In this document: in pieces, positions 14,395-21,970 of the stretch
Layout of the letters: each line of letters opens with the position of its first letter
Position numbering within the stretch: the first letter of the stretch is position 1
NCBI RefSeq assembly: GCF_000967495.1
Contig: NZ_JXXU01000027.1
Location: 1-64,000, forward strand
DNA length: 64,000 nucleotides
Reading direction: 5' to 3'
Source: Vibrio neptunius
GTDB taxonomy: Bacteria > Pseudomonadota > Gammaproteobacteria > Enterobacterales > Vibrionaceae
Program-made: the position numbers and the translations under genes
The notes under the pieces: generated by a model
What the model saw: the letters and a program-made list of their open reading frames with translations, nothing else
What the model was told of the DNA's origin: nothing
Databases searched by the model: none

Positions 14395-16679
14395 GTTCCT
14401 ATCTCCAAGTTGCCTTTTTTCGTCATTAATTCGCCGTCAGTGTTGACTAATTCGTGATTAACTGACGAGCCATTTTTTCTGTGTTTACAAGGGGTACGTG
14501 GTTTATCTTTGTTTTCTTTCTTGGCATTGGCGCAGCCGATACTCGCACCTTTGCGGTAGTCTTTACCAAACCCTGTAATGGTCCAAGTGAAATTATCAAT
14601 ATGTTCTACCCCACGTCTACTTAAGCTACGCATTTCCTTGAAGAATTCCGTATCCTGCTTTTCATCGTGACAAAATGTCCCTTTTTTGATCATCTGCTCT
14701 ATTTGTTCTAATTGTTTTTCTATCGCTTTTATATAGGTGGCGTTTGAAACGCGTAATCGCTCGTCTTCCGAGTCAGGAATGTCCTGACCTGCTTCAATTA
14801 AGGCCAGCATACTGGTGTAGTCGACTCCTTTGGCATGTGGCCCTTTATGAACCGCGACCCCCAATTGGCAGGCCACATCAGTGGCCGAGGGCAAAAACAC
14901 GCCATTTTTGGTTTCGTCAATATCATACTTAAAATGGCTACGGTATTTCTTCCACTGCTCGTTCATCACGGTTTCAGACGTGATCACATGGTGAGCTTGC
15001 AGATTACCGGAACGGGGATTACGAACATCACACCAAGGGTGCAATTTGTAATCTTTGCTTGCTGGTCTTTTCGCTGTGATCCCAGCCTTCCAGCCCGCAT
15101 TTAACAAATTCTTGGCTAAAAAGGCGCTATTGCCTTCTTTTGCATATTTTCCGATGGTGGGTGCTTTGGCGCCTTTACAAAATGTCGGATCATTCTTTTT
15201 AGCGCCCTTTTTTATCCTTCTATTACACAGTGGACAACGGTTCTTCTTCTTCTTTTTTTTCTGATTCGCGACATCACGCCGATTACCATGCTGAGCGGTA
15301 GGTTTGGCATCATAGGTCGAGCGAGCAGGGTACACCTTGTCGGACTTGGCAGTGATTCGAGCAATGTTATCGTCCATCTCTTTTAGAACATGGTTGAACA
15401 TATCGGGTGCGACATTATCAATTATTTTTAACTCGGCACCGACAGATATTAAGTTATCGCCCAATACGGTATAGCCTAACCGATTTGCATACCCTGCCAT
15501 TTCTTCAAAAGCTTGAATCGAAGGTTTCAGGATATCGGACAAGATTTTGGCACAATCTTGGGTGTATTGTGTGAACTTTAATTCGCGCAAGAACTTGGCT
15601 GGGTTGCCTTTACCAAGTTGGCGTATGAAAGCCAGTAGGTCATCCAACTTGATGTCCTTACCGACTTCGATGATGATTTTCCCAACGCCTTTAAGTAGAC
15701 TTCCGAGTGTAGGAATACAGCCAATTACAGTCAGCCCCAAGGCGCTCCAGTTCTCTGACTCTGCTCTTCCTTCTTCGCTACTTAACTTGATGATATTGGC
15801 GGTAATATCGCGTACGTCGGCAGCTTGGTCAATAAACGGAATCATCGTAATGCCAGTATTCGCGATGATTTGAGCAACGGTTGGGTCTTCGTTGAAGTCC
15901 CCTAGCACCACTCCCCATACCCATTCGAAAGCACCCAATGTAGCCGACTTTGTCGATTCCCAAAATCCGGGTTTGCCTTGTTTGGCTGCATTGATGATGT
16001 CCTCAGCGGTCACGTCAGGGTTAAAGGCTGGGTTGGCCAATGTGGGCTCATTTGGGGTAAATTCTCGGCTATCTTCCCCATATTCTACCGAAAACTCGCC
16101 AGGTGCGAGGCCACTGACCGTAGCTTTGCCTTTAGTGTCGAGTTGTCCTTCAAACTTGGTGTTTTTGCTATCAATAACCGTGTAGGGAGCACCTTGCACT
16201 GGCTCGCCATCTAAATATAGTAGCTCTAGGTCAACAGTATATGTCCCTTCGTCATCTTCGGTGATGATCACAGAAGGGTTTTGTGCACCACCAAGGCACA
16301 TGGTGTTGGCGTTGTTCATGGTCATTTGGTCAGACAAACGACATACACCTTTACCTTCTATTGAAACCGTGGGGGAAGCAGAGATAAATTTGGCTGCGGC
16401 TTCGATGGTGCCTGAAGCAACCCCTTTTTTATCGCCGCCTGCATCTCCGGTACTTGCAGAGAATTTACTGCCCTTAATCGCGATACTGTTACCACCATCC
16501 ATAGTGACGGTGGTCGTTCCATCGACCAGATCAGCAGATTTCGCATTGTTACCATAGGGGATAGGGACAACGGCATTACCGACAGTGGTTAGACAAACGT
16601 CAGGCAATGTGGCATTGGCTTCACCGCCGGAGCCCTTATGAACTACGCTAAGTCCATTTGCGTTAACTGTTACAGCCAT
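14391..16679 (-). CDS. T6SS PAAR-like (DUF4150) effector with C-terminal AHH-type nuclease
   Basis: 762 aa. Residues 1 to about 125 form a DUF4150 PAAR-like tip domain (VNANGLSVVHKGSGGEANA, VPIPYGNNAKSADL, GKGVCRLSDQMTMNNANTMCLGG) that caps the VgrG spike. An Ig-like/carboxypeptidase-regulatory-type linker follows (about 130-190), then an alpha-helical middle. The C-terminal third has a Cys-pair zinc motif after a Lys run (CPLC, about 480) and an AHH nuclease core NLQAHHVITSE (about 563) with HKGPHAKGVDY. ATG 16679 has AAGGTG upstream and starts the tip domain exactly. It is expected to be delivered into rival cells and cut nucleic acid; the adjacent immunity gene protects the producer. No vgrG or hcp is nearby, so this is an auxiliary cargo locus. 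Confidence 0.85.
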   Translation of the reverse strand: MAVTVNANGLSVVHKGSGGEANATLPDVCLTTVGNAVVPIPYGNNAKSADLVDGTTTVTMDGGNSIAIKGSKFSASTGDAGGDKKGVASGTIEAAAKFISASPTVSIEGKGVCRLSDQMTMNNANTMCLGGAQNPSVIITEDDEGTYTVDLELLYLDGEPVQGAPYTVIDSKNTKFEGQLDTKGKATVSGLAPGEFSVEYGEDSREFTPNEPTLANPAFNPDVTAEDIINAAKQGKPGFWESTKSATLGAFEWVWGVVLGDFNEDPTVAQIIANTGITMIPFIDQAADVRDITANIIKLSSEEGRAESENWSALGLTVIGCIPTLGSLLKGVGKIIIEVGKDIKLDDLLAFIRQLGKGNPAKFLRELKFTQYTQDCAKILSDILKPSIQAFEEMAGYANRLGYTVLGDNLISVGAELKIIDNVAPDMFNHVLKEMDDNIARITAKSDKVYPARSTYDAKPTAQHGNRRDVANQKKKKKKNRCPLCNRRIKKGAKKNDPTFCKGAKAPTIGKYAKEGNSAFLAKNLLNAGWKAGITAKRPASKDYKLHPWCDVRNPRSGNLQAHHVITSETVMNEQWKKYRSHFKYDIDETKNGVFLPSATDVACQLGVAVHKGPHAKGVDYTSMLALIEAGQDIPDSEDERLRVSNATYIKAIEKQLEQIEQMIKKGTFCHDEKQDTEFFKEMRSLSRRGVEHIDNFTWTITGFGKDYRKGASIGCANAKKENKDKPRTPCKHRKNGSSVNHELVNTDGELMTKKGNLEIGT

Positions 16680-16925
16680 GATGCACCTTAAGTCATTGAA
16701 AGAGAGGAGAGTAATGATATTAAATTGTGTGCACATTAATCTAACTGAAAGAGCAGTGATAATGCATTATTTAACCTTTAAATTAACCAAATTAATGGTT
16801 ATTGACTGCATGTCTCAAAATGGAATGACACTCGGTGTGTCTTGTCTTTGAGTGAAACTATTGCTGACAGTGCAACGGCATTAGATATTGGTGCCTAGCA
16901 AGGGGGCGGGTAAGACATAAGCCAT

Positions 16926-16947
16926 TGGTGCCTGTGCCTAAATCATT
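16926..16947 (+). repeat. Interspersed repeat, copy 7
   Basis: TGGTGCCTGTGCCTAAATCA preceded by AGGGGGCGGGTAAGACATAAGCCAT (module lead-in), with a truncated unit TTGGTGCCTAGCA just before at 16888. It lies between the effector and phospholipase genes. Confidence 0.8.
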
Positions 16948-16959
16948 TTCCTGAAACAC

Positions 16960-16989
16960 AAAAAACCGATAGGCCTTCACCTATCGGTT
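16960..16989 (-). terminator. Rho-independent terminator of the phospholipase gene
   Basis: Minus-strand AACCGATAGG-tgaagg-CCTATCGGTT followed by a T-run, 23 bp after the phospholipase stop codon. Confidence 0.85.
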
Positions 16990-17011
16990 GGTTTATCACA
17001 CACTAGAAAGG

Positions 17012-18784
17012 CTAGGCTGGCAGCGTCTCCTGACGCTCATGGAGTAACCTCTCTACCTGACGGGTAACCGCCAAAGAAAGGGCGACTGCTTGAGTCTGCG
17101 CCTCGTAGCAGATATCCGTCTGCAACGTATTCGGATAATACGTACCATTAATCACGCCATGGACAAGCCACTCAGAAAGCGTTGGGCTCAAAGCCGCATT
17201 CGCCTTTTGGGCGTAACTCAAAATCGTAGGCGTTCCCAAAGTCGCGCCAGAAATAGAGTTGCTAGTATCCAACGTTAATTGCCAAGAGATGTTCATCATA
17301 AAAGACTGGTTATCATGGGAATGAGAAGTCAACTTCTCCTTTTGATTGGCCACCATTTTCTCAAGCACATTGGTATTTGAATAACCTCCCTCCCCAGGTA
17401 ACTGATCGATGGCCCAAATCCCTGCCTTCGAATCAATGCCCTCAAAACCATTCGGCATCAGCGCAATAACATTGCCTTTACTGAGTAGCTCATTGACCGT
17501 TAACCTCGATAGGTTCGCTGCATCCCCTGTGATAAGGTGCGCGCCAAGAACATCACGAACCATCGAGATAAACAACCTCGATTGCTCTGCAGACAAACCG
17601 TTATCTTTACGATCATCACGCTTCGCCCAATCAATAAAGTGACTGAACTTCAAAATCACCAGTTCACCTTGATTGTTGTCAATAAACGCCGCCACCTGCT
17701 CTAACGCCTCTGATAACGCAACTCCAGCAGCACCTTGAAAGCCAACCTTAAATGTTGCTGCTAAACCGCTATCTTTGCTAATGTCCGTGTAATGAGCAGT
17801 ATAAAAATCACCATTCCAAAGTGCTGGGCGCAAATCGAGCTTACGGGCCCCTTGCATCAGTTGCATTTGGATATCAAAGATCTGAGTTTTTGTCACTGCT
17901 TGAGTACCATACCGAGTGTGGTAGGTGCGCTTGTACGTCCCTGAATCATGAGAGGCTGGCAGACAAATTTCACTGAGCGGCTTATTGCCAAGAAGCGTCG
18001 CATTACTGCTCATCCAAGACGAAGTTTGTGCGCAGTCAAACGGTTCAATCACCCACACTTCATCTTTACCGGGTGTACCTGAATGAAGCTGACTCGCTTT
18101 ACGGGTCATGTACTCGCCATTTTGGACATTTTCCACATAAAATGTATTGCCTTCTTCAGAGTCCACCTCAATTAAACGCCACTTTTGCGCATCCGACGTT
18201 ACGCGGTCAGCCATCGTAAGAATCGAGCTTTGGAAAAACTCGTAATTATCTTGGTTTTGAATCGCTACTGTACCGTCATCGTACGGGATAAACTTGGTCA
18301 AACAGTTGGGCACAACTGGCTCATCCTTCAACTGCGAGGCGTGATTGCATCGATACTCATTATTACTTTGGTTCTTCAAGAAGCCGTAGAAAGACGCCTT
18401 AAAGTCCGGTTTTGCCTCACCACGTGATTCAATCACCCAATGCTCACTCGCCCCCGGAGTACCCTTATGCAACTGACCTGCATGACTTGTCATGTACTCG
18501 CCATTTTCGACATTTTGAATCGTAAACGTTCCTTCAGCCTCAGTAGCGGCCACAATCGTCCAAAGCTGACCGTCTCCCTTAACACTGCTGGCCAATGAAC
18601 GAATATGATTTTGGTAGAATTCCCCATTGTCCACATTCTTAATCGCATAGGTTTCATTGCCATACGGCAACAGCTCAAACAGACATTGTGGGGGTTTATA
18701 ATCAGACGCCAGTTTAGTGGCATGGTTGCAACGATATTTCTTATTGTTAGCGTTTTGCAAAGAGCATAATTTTGGAAGGCTCAT
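17012..18784 (-). CDS. PI-PLC X-domain phospholipase with two beta-trefoil-like N-terminal repeats
   Basis: 590 aa. The C-terminal half (about 285-590) carries the X-domain signature of phosphatidylinositol-specific phospholipase C: LPASHDSGTY with the first catalytic His, GARKLDLRPALWNGDFYTAHYT with the second, and VILKFSHF. The N-terminal half consists of two repeats of about 130 residues (YRCNHATKLASD, NVENGEYMTSHAGQLHKGTPG; then YRCNHASQLKDE, NVQNGEYMTRKASQLHSGTPG) of beta-trefoil/fascin-like type, probably lipid- or glycan-binding. ATG 18784 with AAAAGGA upstream is preferred over a TTG at 18811. There is no signal peptide, which is odd for a phospholipase and fits either an intracellular role or export by a dedicated machine such as T6SS. 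Confidence 0.85.
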   Translation of the reverse strand: MSLPKLCSLQNANNKKYRCNHATKLASDYKPPQCLFELLPYGNETYAIKNVDNGEFYQNHIRSLASSVKGDGQLWTIVAATEAEGTFTIQNVENGEYMTSHAGQLHKGTPGASEHWVIESRGEAKPDFKASFYGFLKNQSNNEYRCNHASQLKDEPVVPNCLTKFIPYDDGTVAIQNQDNYEFFQSSILTMADRVTSDAQKWRLIEVDSEEGNTFYVENVQNGEYMTRKASQLHSGTPGKDEVWVIEPFDCAQTSSWMSSNATLLGNKPLSEICLPASHDSGTYKRTYHTRYGTQAVTKTQIFDIQMQLMQGARKLDLRPALWNGDFYTAHYTDISKDSGLAATFKVGFQGAAGVALSEALEQVAAFIDNNQGELVILKFSHFIDWAKRDDRKDNGLSAEQSRLFISMVRDVLGAHLITGDAANLSRLTVNELLSKGNVIALMPNGFEGIDSKAGIWAIDQLPGEGGYSNTNVLEKMVANQKEKLTSHSHDNQSFMMNISWQLTLDTSNSISGATLGTPTILSYAQKANAALSPTLSEWLVHGVINGTYYPNTLQTDICYEAQTQAVALSLAVTRQVERLLHERQETLPA

Positions 18785-18978
18785 AGGAAGTCCTTTTAGT
18801 TTACTAGCCAAAGCACACAGTGGTGCACGTTCCTATTGAGCGTAGTAATTAATGTGATACTAAGTGCGCATAAGGAGAAAACTATAAGGGCCGTCACACA
18901 ATGTTATGTTTGCCCCCTTTATGCCGATAACACGCAAAAAGTAGCGACCACAGTTTCTCCTGTTAACATTTAAGCCTA

Positions 18979-19000
18979 TGGTGCCTGTGCCTAAATGACT
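18979..19000 (+). repeat. Interspersed repeat, copy 8
   Basis: TGGTGCCTGTGCCTAAATGA followed by CT, upstream of the phospholipase gene. Confidence 0.8.
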
Positions 19001-19044
19001 TTTGCGTACCAGACATAGTGGGTTGGGCTCTCGCCCTAACAAAT

Positions 19045-19072
19045 AAAAAAGACGTCCGAAGACGTCTTTTTT
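19045..19072. terminator. Bidirectional terminator hairpin of the repeat module
   Basis: Perfect palindromic stem AAAAAAGACGTC-CGAA-GACGTCTTTTTT. The same 28 bases recur at 21854 and 30827, each followed by TCGTTTTG and a TTTAGCGAnAAG stretch, so the hairpin travels with the repeat module. Confidence 0.85.
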
Positions 19073-19134
19073 CGTTTTGAACTGCACTCACATCTGCTTT
19101 TTAGCGACAAGGGGGCGGGGAAGACATAAGCCAT

Positions 19135-19156
19135 TGGTGCCTGCCCCTAAATTACT
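19135..19156 (+). repeat. Interspersed repeat, copy 9
   Basis: TGGTGCCTGCCCCTAAATTA with the full upstream module: terminator hairpin, TTTAGCGACAAGGGGGCGGGG, AAGACATAAGCCAT. Confidence 0.8.
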
Positions 19157-19254
19157 GACAGCCTGACCTGTCGATTTTCCCTGATGGCGACGACTGGCCT
19201 TTGGCTTAGGTTACTACGCCTTAAACATTTACATGCATGTTAAAGGCAAAGTGG

Positions 19255-20064
19255 TTACTGGCGTATTGAGGATTTATAGGTGACGTGAATATCAGGGTAT
19301 GGCATGCTATTAGCCTTACGTTTCTTATCGAGTTCTTTCTTCTTAAATTTAACGTATGTACTTAAATCGAAGAACGAAAATGTTTCGATATGATCGGTTG
19401 GAATGATGACTCGAAAATGTTCTTTTGTCAGTGCTTCATGAACCCCTTCTTCGATACCTTCTTCAATGTAGTGAGCTTGGTAGTTATTGGTAAGGTCGAT
19501 AGATAAATCATTTTTATCTCGATGACCACTGAGTAGTGGGATGATGGCAATATGTTCAATCTTGCTATTAATCAGCTCATCACCTAGGCAAATCCCTATA
19601 TAGGTTTTGCGTGATTTCAAACTAATAGCGATCGGAAACTGAGTGTACGACGCTTCAACGATAAACTTTTCAAGATGGTTCTCACTGACAATATCTTTGA
19701 TTTTTTGTGCTTTTCTTTTTGGGAATACTTTGTAAGTAGCGAGAGTAAAAAGTCCTGCAATAAAAGCGAGTATGACAGTCAAAATGGCCCAAGAGCCCTG
19801 TTTCAACATGTCCGCATTTATGGCTAGTTTACTAAAATCCTGCAGCTTCCAGCCATAAGTTTGCATTAGCTTAGCTATGCAATCGTAGTAATCGATTAAG
19901 AAGCATAAAACCATGCTGGAAACGGCAAAGAAGATTCCACGTGCAGCGACAAAGAAGTAGGAATGCCAACCTTCTGTTCTCGTCAGTTTGTAGTGAGAAG
20001 AGAGGTGCAGATAAGAAAAAAGGTAGCCCGAAATTAGGACTACCACGACTAGAGTTATTCCCAT
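19255..20064 (-). CDS. Membrane protein of unknown function
   Basis: 269 aa. Hydrophobic helices are visible at about 3-20 (TLVVVVLISGYLFSYL), 38-58 (YFFVAARGIFFAVSSMVLCFLI) and 92-113 (GSWAILTVILAFIAGLFTLA). A cytosolic C-terminal half of about 150 residues rich in charged residues follows (ETFSFFDLSTYVKFKKKELDKKRK near the end). The start ATG 20064 follows the stop of the upstream small gene by one base, so they are co-transcribed. Not recognised; a sensory or scaffold membrane protein is possible, but nothing identifies it. Confidence 0.65.
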   Translation of the reverse strand: MGITLVVVVLISGYLFSYLHLSSHYKLTRTEGWHSYFFVAARGIFFAVSSMVLCFLIDYYDCIAKLMQTYGWKLQDFSKLAINADMLKQGSWAILTVILAFIAGLFTLATYKVFPKRKAQKIKDIVSENHLEKFIVEASYTQFPIAISLKSRKTYIGICLGDELINSKIEHIAIIPLLSGHRDKNDLSIDLTNNYQAHYIEEGIEEGVHEALTKEHFRVIIPTDHIETFSFFDLSTYVKFKKKELDKKRKANSMPYPDIHVTYKSSIRQ

Positions 20065-20065
20065 G

Positions 20066-20266
20066 CTATACGGCGTATTTTTCTAGTTCATCAAGCTCTT
20101 TGAGTTTATCAATGTGCTTTTGAATCTCTCTTTTTACATCCTCATTTTCGAGGTTTACTCTTACAACGCCGTTGTGACTGATTGTCACTCGCTCATGGTT
20201 TTGTAACATTAATGCCAGCAAGCGATCGGGTTTCTCATCCTTTTTAGATCTAAAAAATCCAAGCAT
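20066..20266 (-). CDS. Small soluble protein paired with the membrane protein
   Basis: 66 aa, MLGFFRSKKDEKPDRLLAL to LDELEKYAV, with a charged helical C-terminus likely to form a short coiled coil. ATG 20266 is chosen for AAAGGA upstream; a longer frame to 20338 would add a hydrophobic extension without a ribosome-binding site. First gene of a two-gene operon with the membrane protein. Function unknown. Confidence 0.6.
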   Translation of the reverse strand: MLGFFRSKKDEKPDRLLALMLQNHERVTISHNGVVRVNLENEDVKREIQKHIDKLKELDELEKYAV

Positions 20267-20585
20267 ACGTGTGTCCTTTGCTGTGAGTGCCATTAAGTTA
20301 TATACAAACATGCTACTAAAGACAGGCAAAATGAGCAATGAGCTTTGTGTTAACTTTAACCAATATGGCTCAATACCTATCCACTATCCTCATTGACTAT
20401 TATAGAGCACATCAAATTTGATGCGAGACGTGATCAATCGAAGGTTCATTAATCACAGCCTACTTTGGACATTTTAAACCCGTGATAGCTTGGCATAGGT
20501 ATGGATAAAGATGAGTTGATACGCATTGTCTTGGTTGTCTAGTTGAATAAGGAAGCAGCTGCTCGTAAAGAAGGGGACTGGCAGT
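20267..20585. other. Divergent intergenic region
   Basis: Separates minus-strand and plus-strand two-gene units and must hold both promoters. AT-rich; no repeat module and no gene seen. Confidence 0.5.
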
Positions 20586-20888
20586 ATGAGTGAAGCAGAA
20601 CTAACAACTCTACTAGAAAGCTGTATACATAAACAGTATTATTTCGGTGTCACTGGTGAGGGGGTTCGTATGTCTAACGAACAGCAACTATTTCAATCTG
20701 CTCTGGATGTCATTATTGATGGCGTGGCCGTTAGTGCTGCACAAGAGGGAAGGGAGGAAGCGGGCCGAGTGCTACTTGAGGGCCTGCTGCCACGATTTGC
20801 TCATCTTTTGGATGATGAAAAAATCACCGCGATCCAGTCGATAATCCGGATGGCTGATGAGGCCGCAAGCCCAAGATTTAAGGTATAG
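20586..20888 (+). CDS. Small hypothetical protein
   Basis: 100 aa, soluble, mostly helical and acidic (MSEAELTTLLESCIHKQYYF to RMADEAASPRFKV). ATG 20586 has GAAGGGG upstream. It ends 2 bp before the membrane protein at 20891, so the two are an operon. No domain recognised. Confidence 0.6.
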   Translation: MSEAELTTLLESCIHKQYYFGVTGEGVRMSNEQQLFQSALDVIIDGVAVSAAQEGREEAGRVLLEGLLPRFAHLLDDEKITAIQSIIRMADEAASPRFKV

Positions 20889-20890
20889 CG

Positions 20891-21622
20891 ATGCAAACTG
20901 AATTAAAATTACCAAATTCACAATCTTTTATCGATTTGCTGGAGTTGTTGGAAAAATTAGATTTGTCAAAGGAGACCTCACAACATGTCGTTTTTGTGTT
21001 AGTTGGCGCGTCTGTTTTGTTCTCTCTATATGTGGCGTATATCTCTTTGATAACTATCAGAGACTATAGCTACATTGGGTTTTACAAACTAATCAAAGGG
21101 CTTGGTCAGCCAATTTCTTGTGGTATGGAAGTGAGACTAGAACAGATTAAATTTAACCGAGGGTGGGGGTTTAAATGTCCATACATGATGGCTGTTCAGT
21201 TTGAAACGGTGTTCCCCAAAGTAAAAGAATCTTTTCCTAGGGAGCATTTTCGCAGCACGGTAAGATGGTTAAAGGTTGAAAGAGGCCAACTGGCACCTGC
21301 GGGCAAATTGCTCAGAAGAGCGGAGGTGTTATTTCTCTCGTTGACAACGTTATTCAGTTTTGTGTTTTGTCTTATTTTCGCGTATTTAGCGACTGTTGCG
21401 ATTACAGGAAACGGGCTGAAAAACATATACCTGTTCCTACCCTGTGTTTTTTATGGATACATTTTAAACAATGGTGTCCAAGCCTTACTAGGCTATCGCC
21501 GCGCAAAAAAACTTATCGAGTTAATTAAAGAAGAGGGTGAAACCATGGAGCAATCTACAGCATGGTCAGTTGTTCCTGAAGTGCCGCCCGTTTCTCCGGT
21601 GACATTGCCCTCACAAGGTTAA
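20891..21622 (+). CDS. Membrane protein of unknown function, 3' end altered by phage debris
   Basis: 243 aa. Hydrophobic helices at about 34-56 (VVFVLVGASVLFSLYVAYI), 150-172 (EVLFLSLTTLFSFVFCLIFAYLA) and 180-200, with a basic soluble loop between the first two. The last 20 or so codons (21555-21622) are antisense to the intact end of an ogr/delta remnant, so the natural C-terminus has probably been replaced. Not recognised. Confidence 0.6.
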   Translation: MQTELKLPNSQSFIDLLELLEKLDLSKETSQHVVFVLVGASVLFSLYVAYISLITIRDYSYIGFYKLIKGLGQPISCGMEVRLEQIKFNRGWGFKCPYMMAVQFETVFPKVKESFPREHFRSTVRWLKVERGQLAPAGKLLRRAEVLFLSLTTLFSFVFCLIFAYLATVAITGNGLKNIYLFLPCVFYGYILNNGVQALLGYRRAKKLIELIKEEGETMEQSTAWSVVPEVPPVSPVTLPSQG

Positions 21623-21764
21623 TGGCCAGTTGGTCAGTGGTTTTCGCACTAGGGCTGAGCGTGTGGCTATAAGACAAATTCATCACAAAGGTATGCCCAC
21701 ATTCTGGGTCACTACACGAGCAGTACAAATCAGCATGTTTGGTGCTCATTCTGTTTGATTTCTG
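21555..21764 (-). pseudogene. N-terminally truncated Ogr/Delta-family phage late-gene activator
   Basis: Reads QKSNRMSTKHADLYCSC then SDPECGHTFVMNLSYSHTL and ends EQLTML-stop. This is the C-terminal two thirds of an Ogr/Delta zinc-finger protein (late-promoter activator of P2-like phages), with the second Cys pair kept. The first zinc Cys pair and the start are missing: homology ends at QKSNR, where a tandem 15-bp duplication (gaagagattcaggac) begins. It is the only phage-derived gene in the window. Confidence 0.75.
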
Positions 21765-21853
21765 GAAGAGATTCAGGACGGAAGAGATTCAGGACACACA
21801 CCAAAAAGGCATGCCACTAAACATCTAAGCGGCTCTTGTGCTCACTAACAAAT

Positions 21854-21881
21854 AAAAAAGACGTCCGAAGACGTCTTTTTT
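21854..21881. terminator. Bidirectional terminator hairpin of the repeat module
   Basis: Same AAAAAAGACGTC-CGAA-GACGTCTTTTTT hairpin as at 19045, downstream of the Big_2 gene (copy A). Confidence 0.85.
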
Positions 21882-21942
21882 CGTTTTGGCTGCGCTTACA
21901 TCTGCTGTTTAGCGATAAGGGGGCGGGCCACGTATAAGCTTT

Positions 21943-21964
21943 TGGTGTTTGTCCCTACATCACT
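21943..21964 (+). repeat. Interspersed repeat, copy 10
   Basis: TGGTGTTTGTCCCTACATCA, slightly degenerate, with the complete module before it (hairpin, TTTAGCGATAAGGGGGCGGG). It ends 7 bp from the 3' end of the Big_2 gene and is absent from copy B. Confidence 0.75.
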
Positions 21965-21970
21965 CCGAGT

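Larger units (their letters stand above)
18785..19254. other. Intergenic region with two repeats and a terminator hairpin
   Basis: Contains interspersed repeats at 18979-19000 and 19135-19156 and the 12-bp-stem hairpin at 19045-19072. No gene; a minus-strand frame here is only the repeat module being read through. Confidence 0.6.

Noticed and set aside
15230-15270. Poly-T/poly-A run inside the first effector as a frameshift site
   Set aside because: It encodes the KKKKKK stretch before the CPLC motif and the frame stays open on both sides to the AHH domain.
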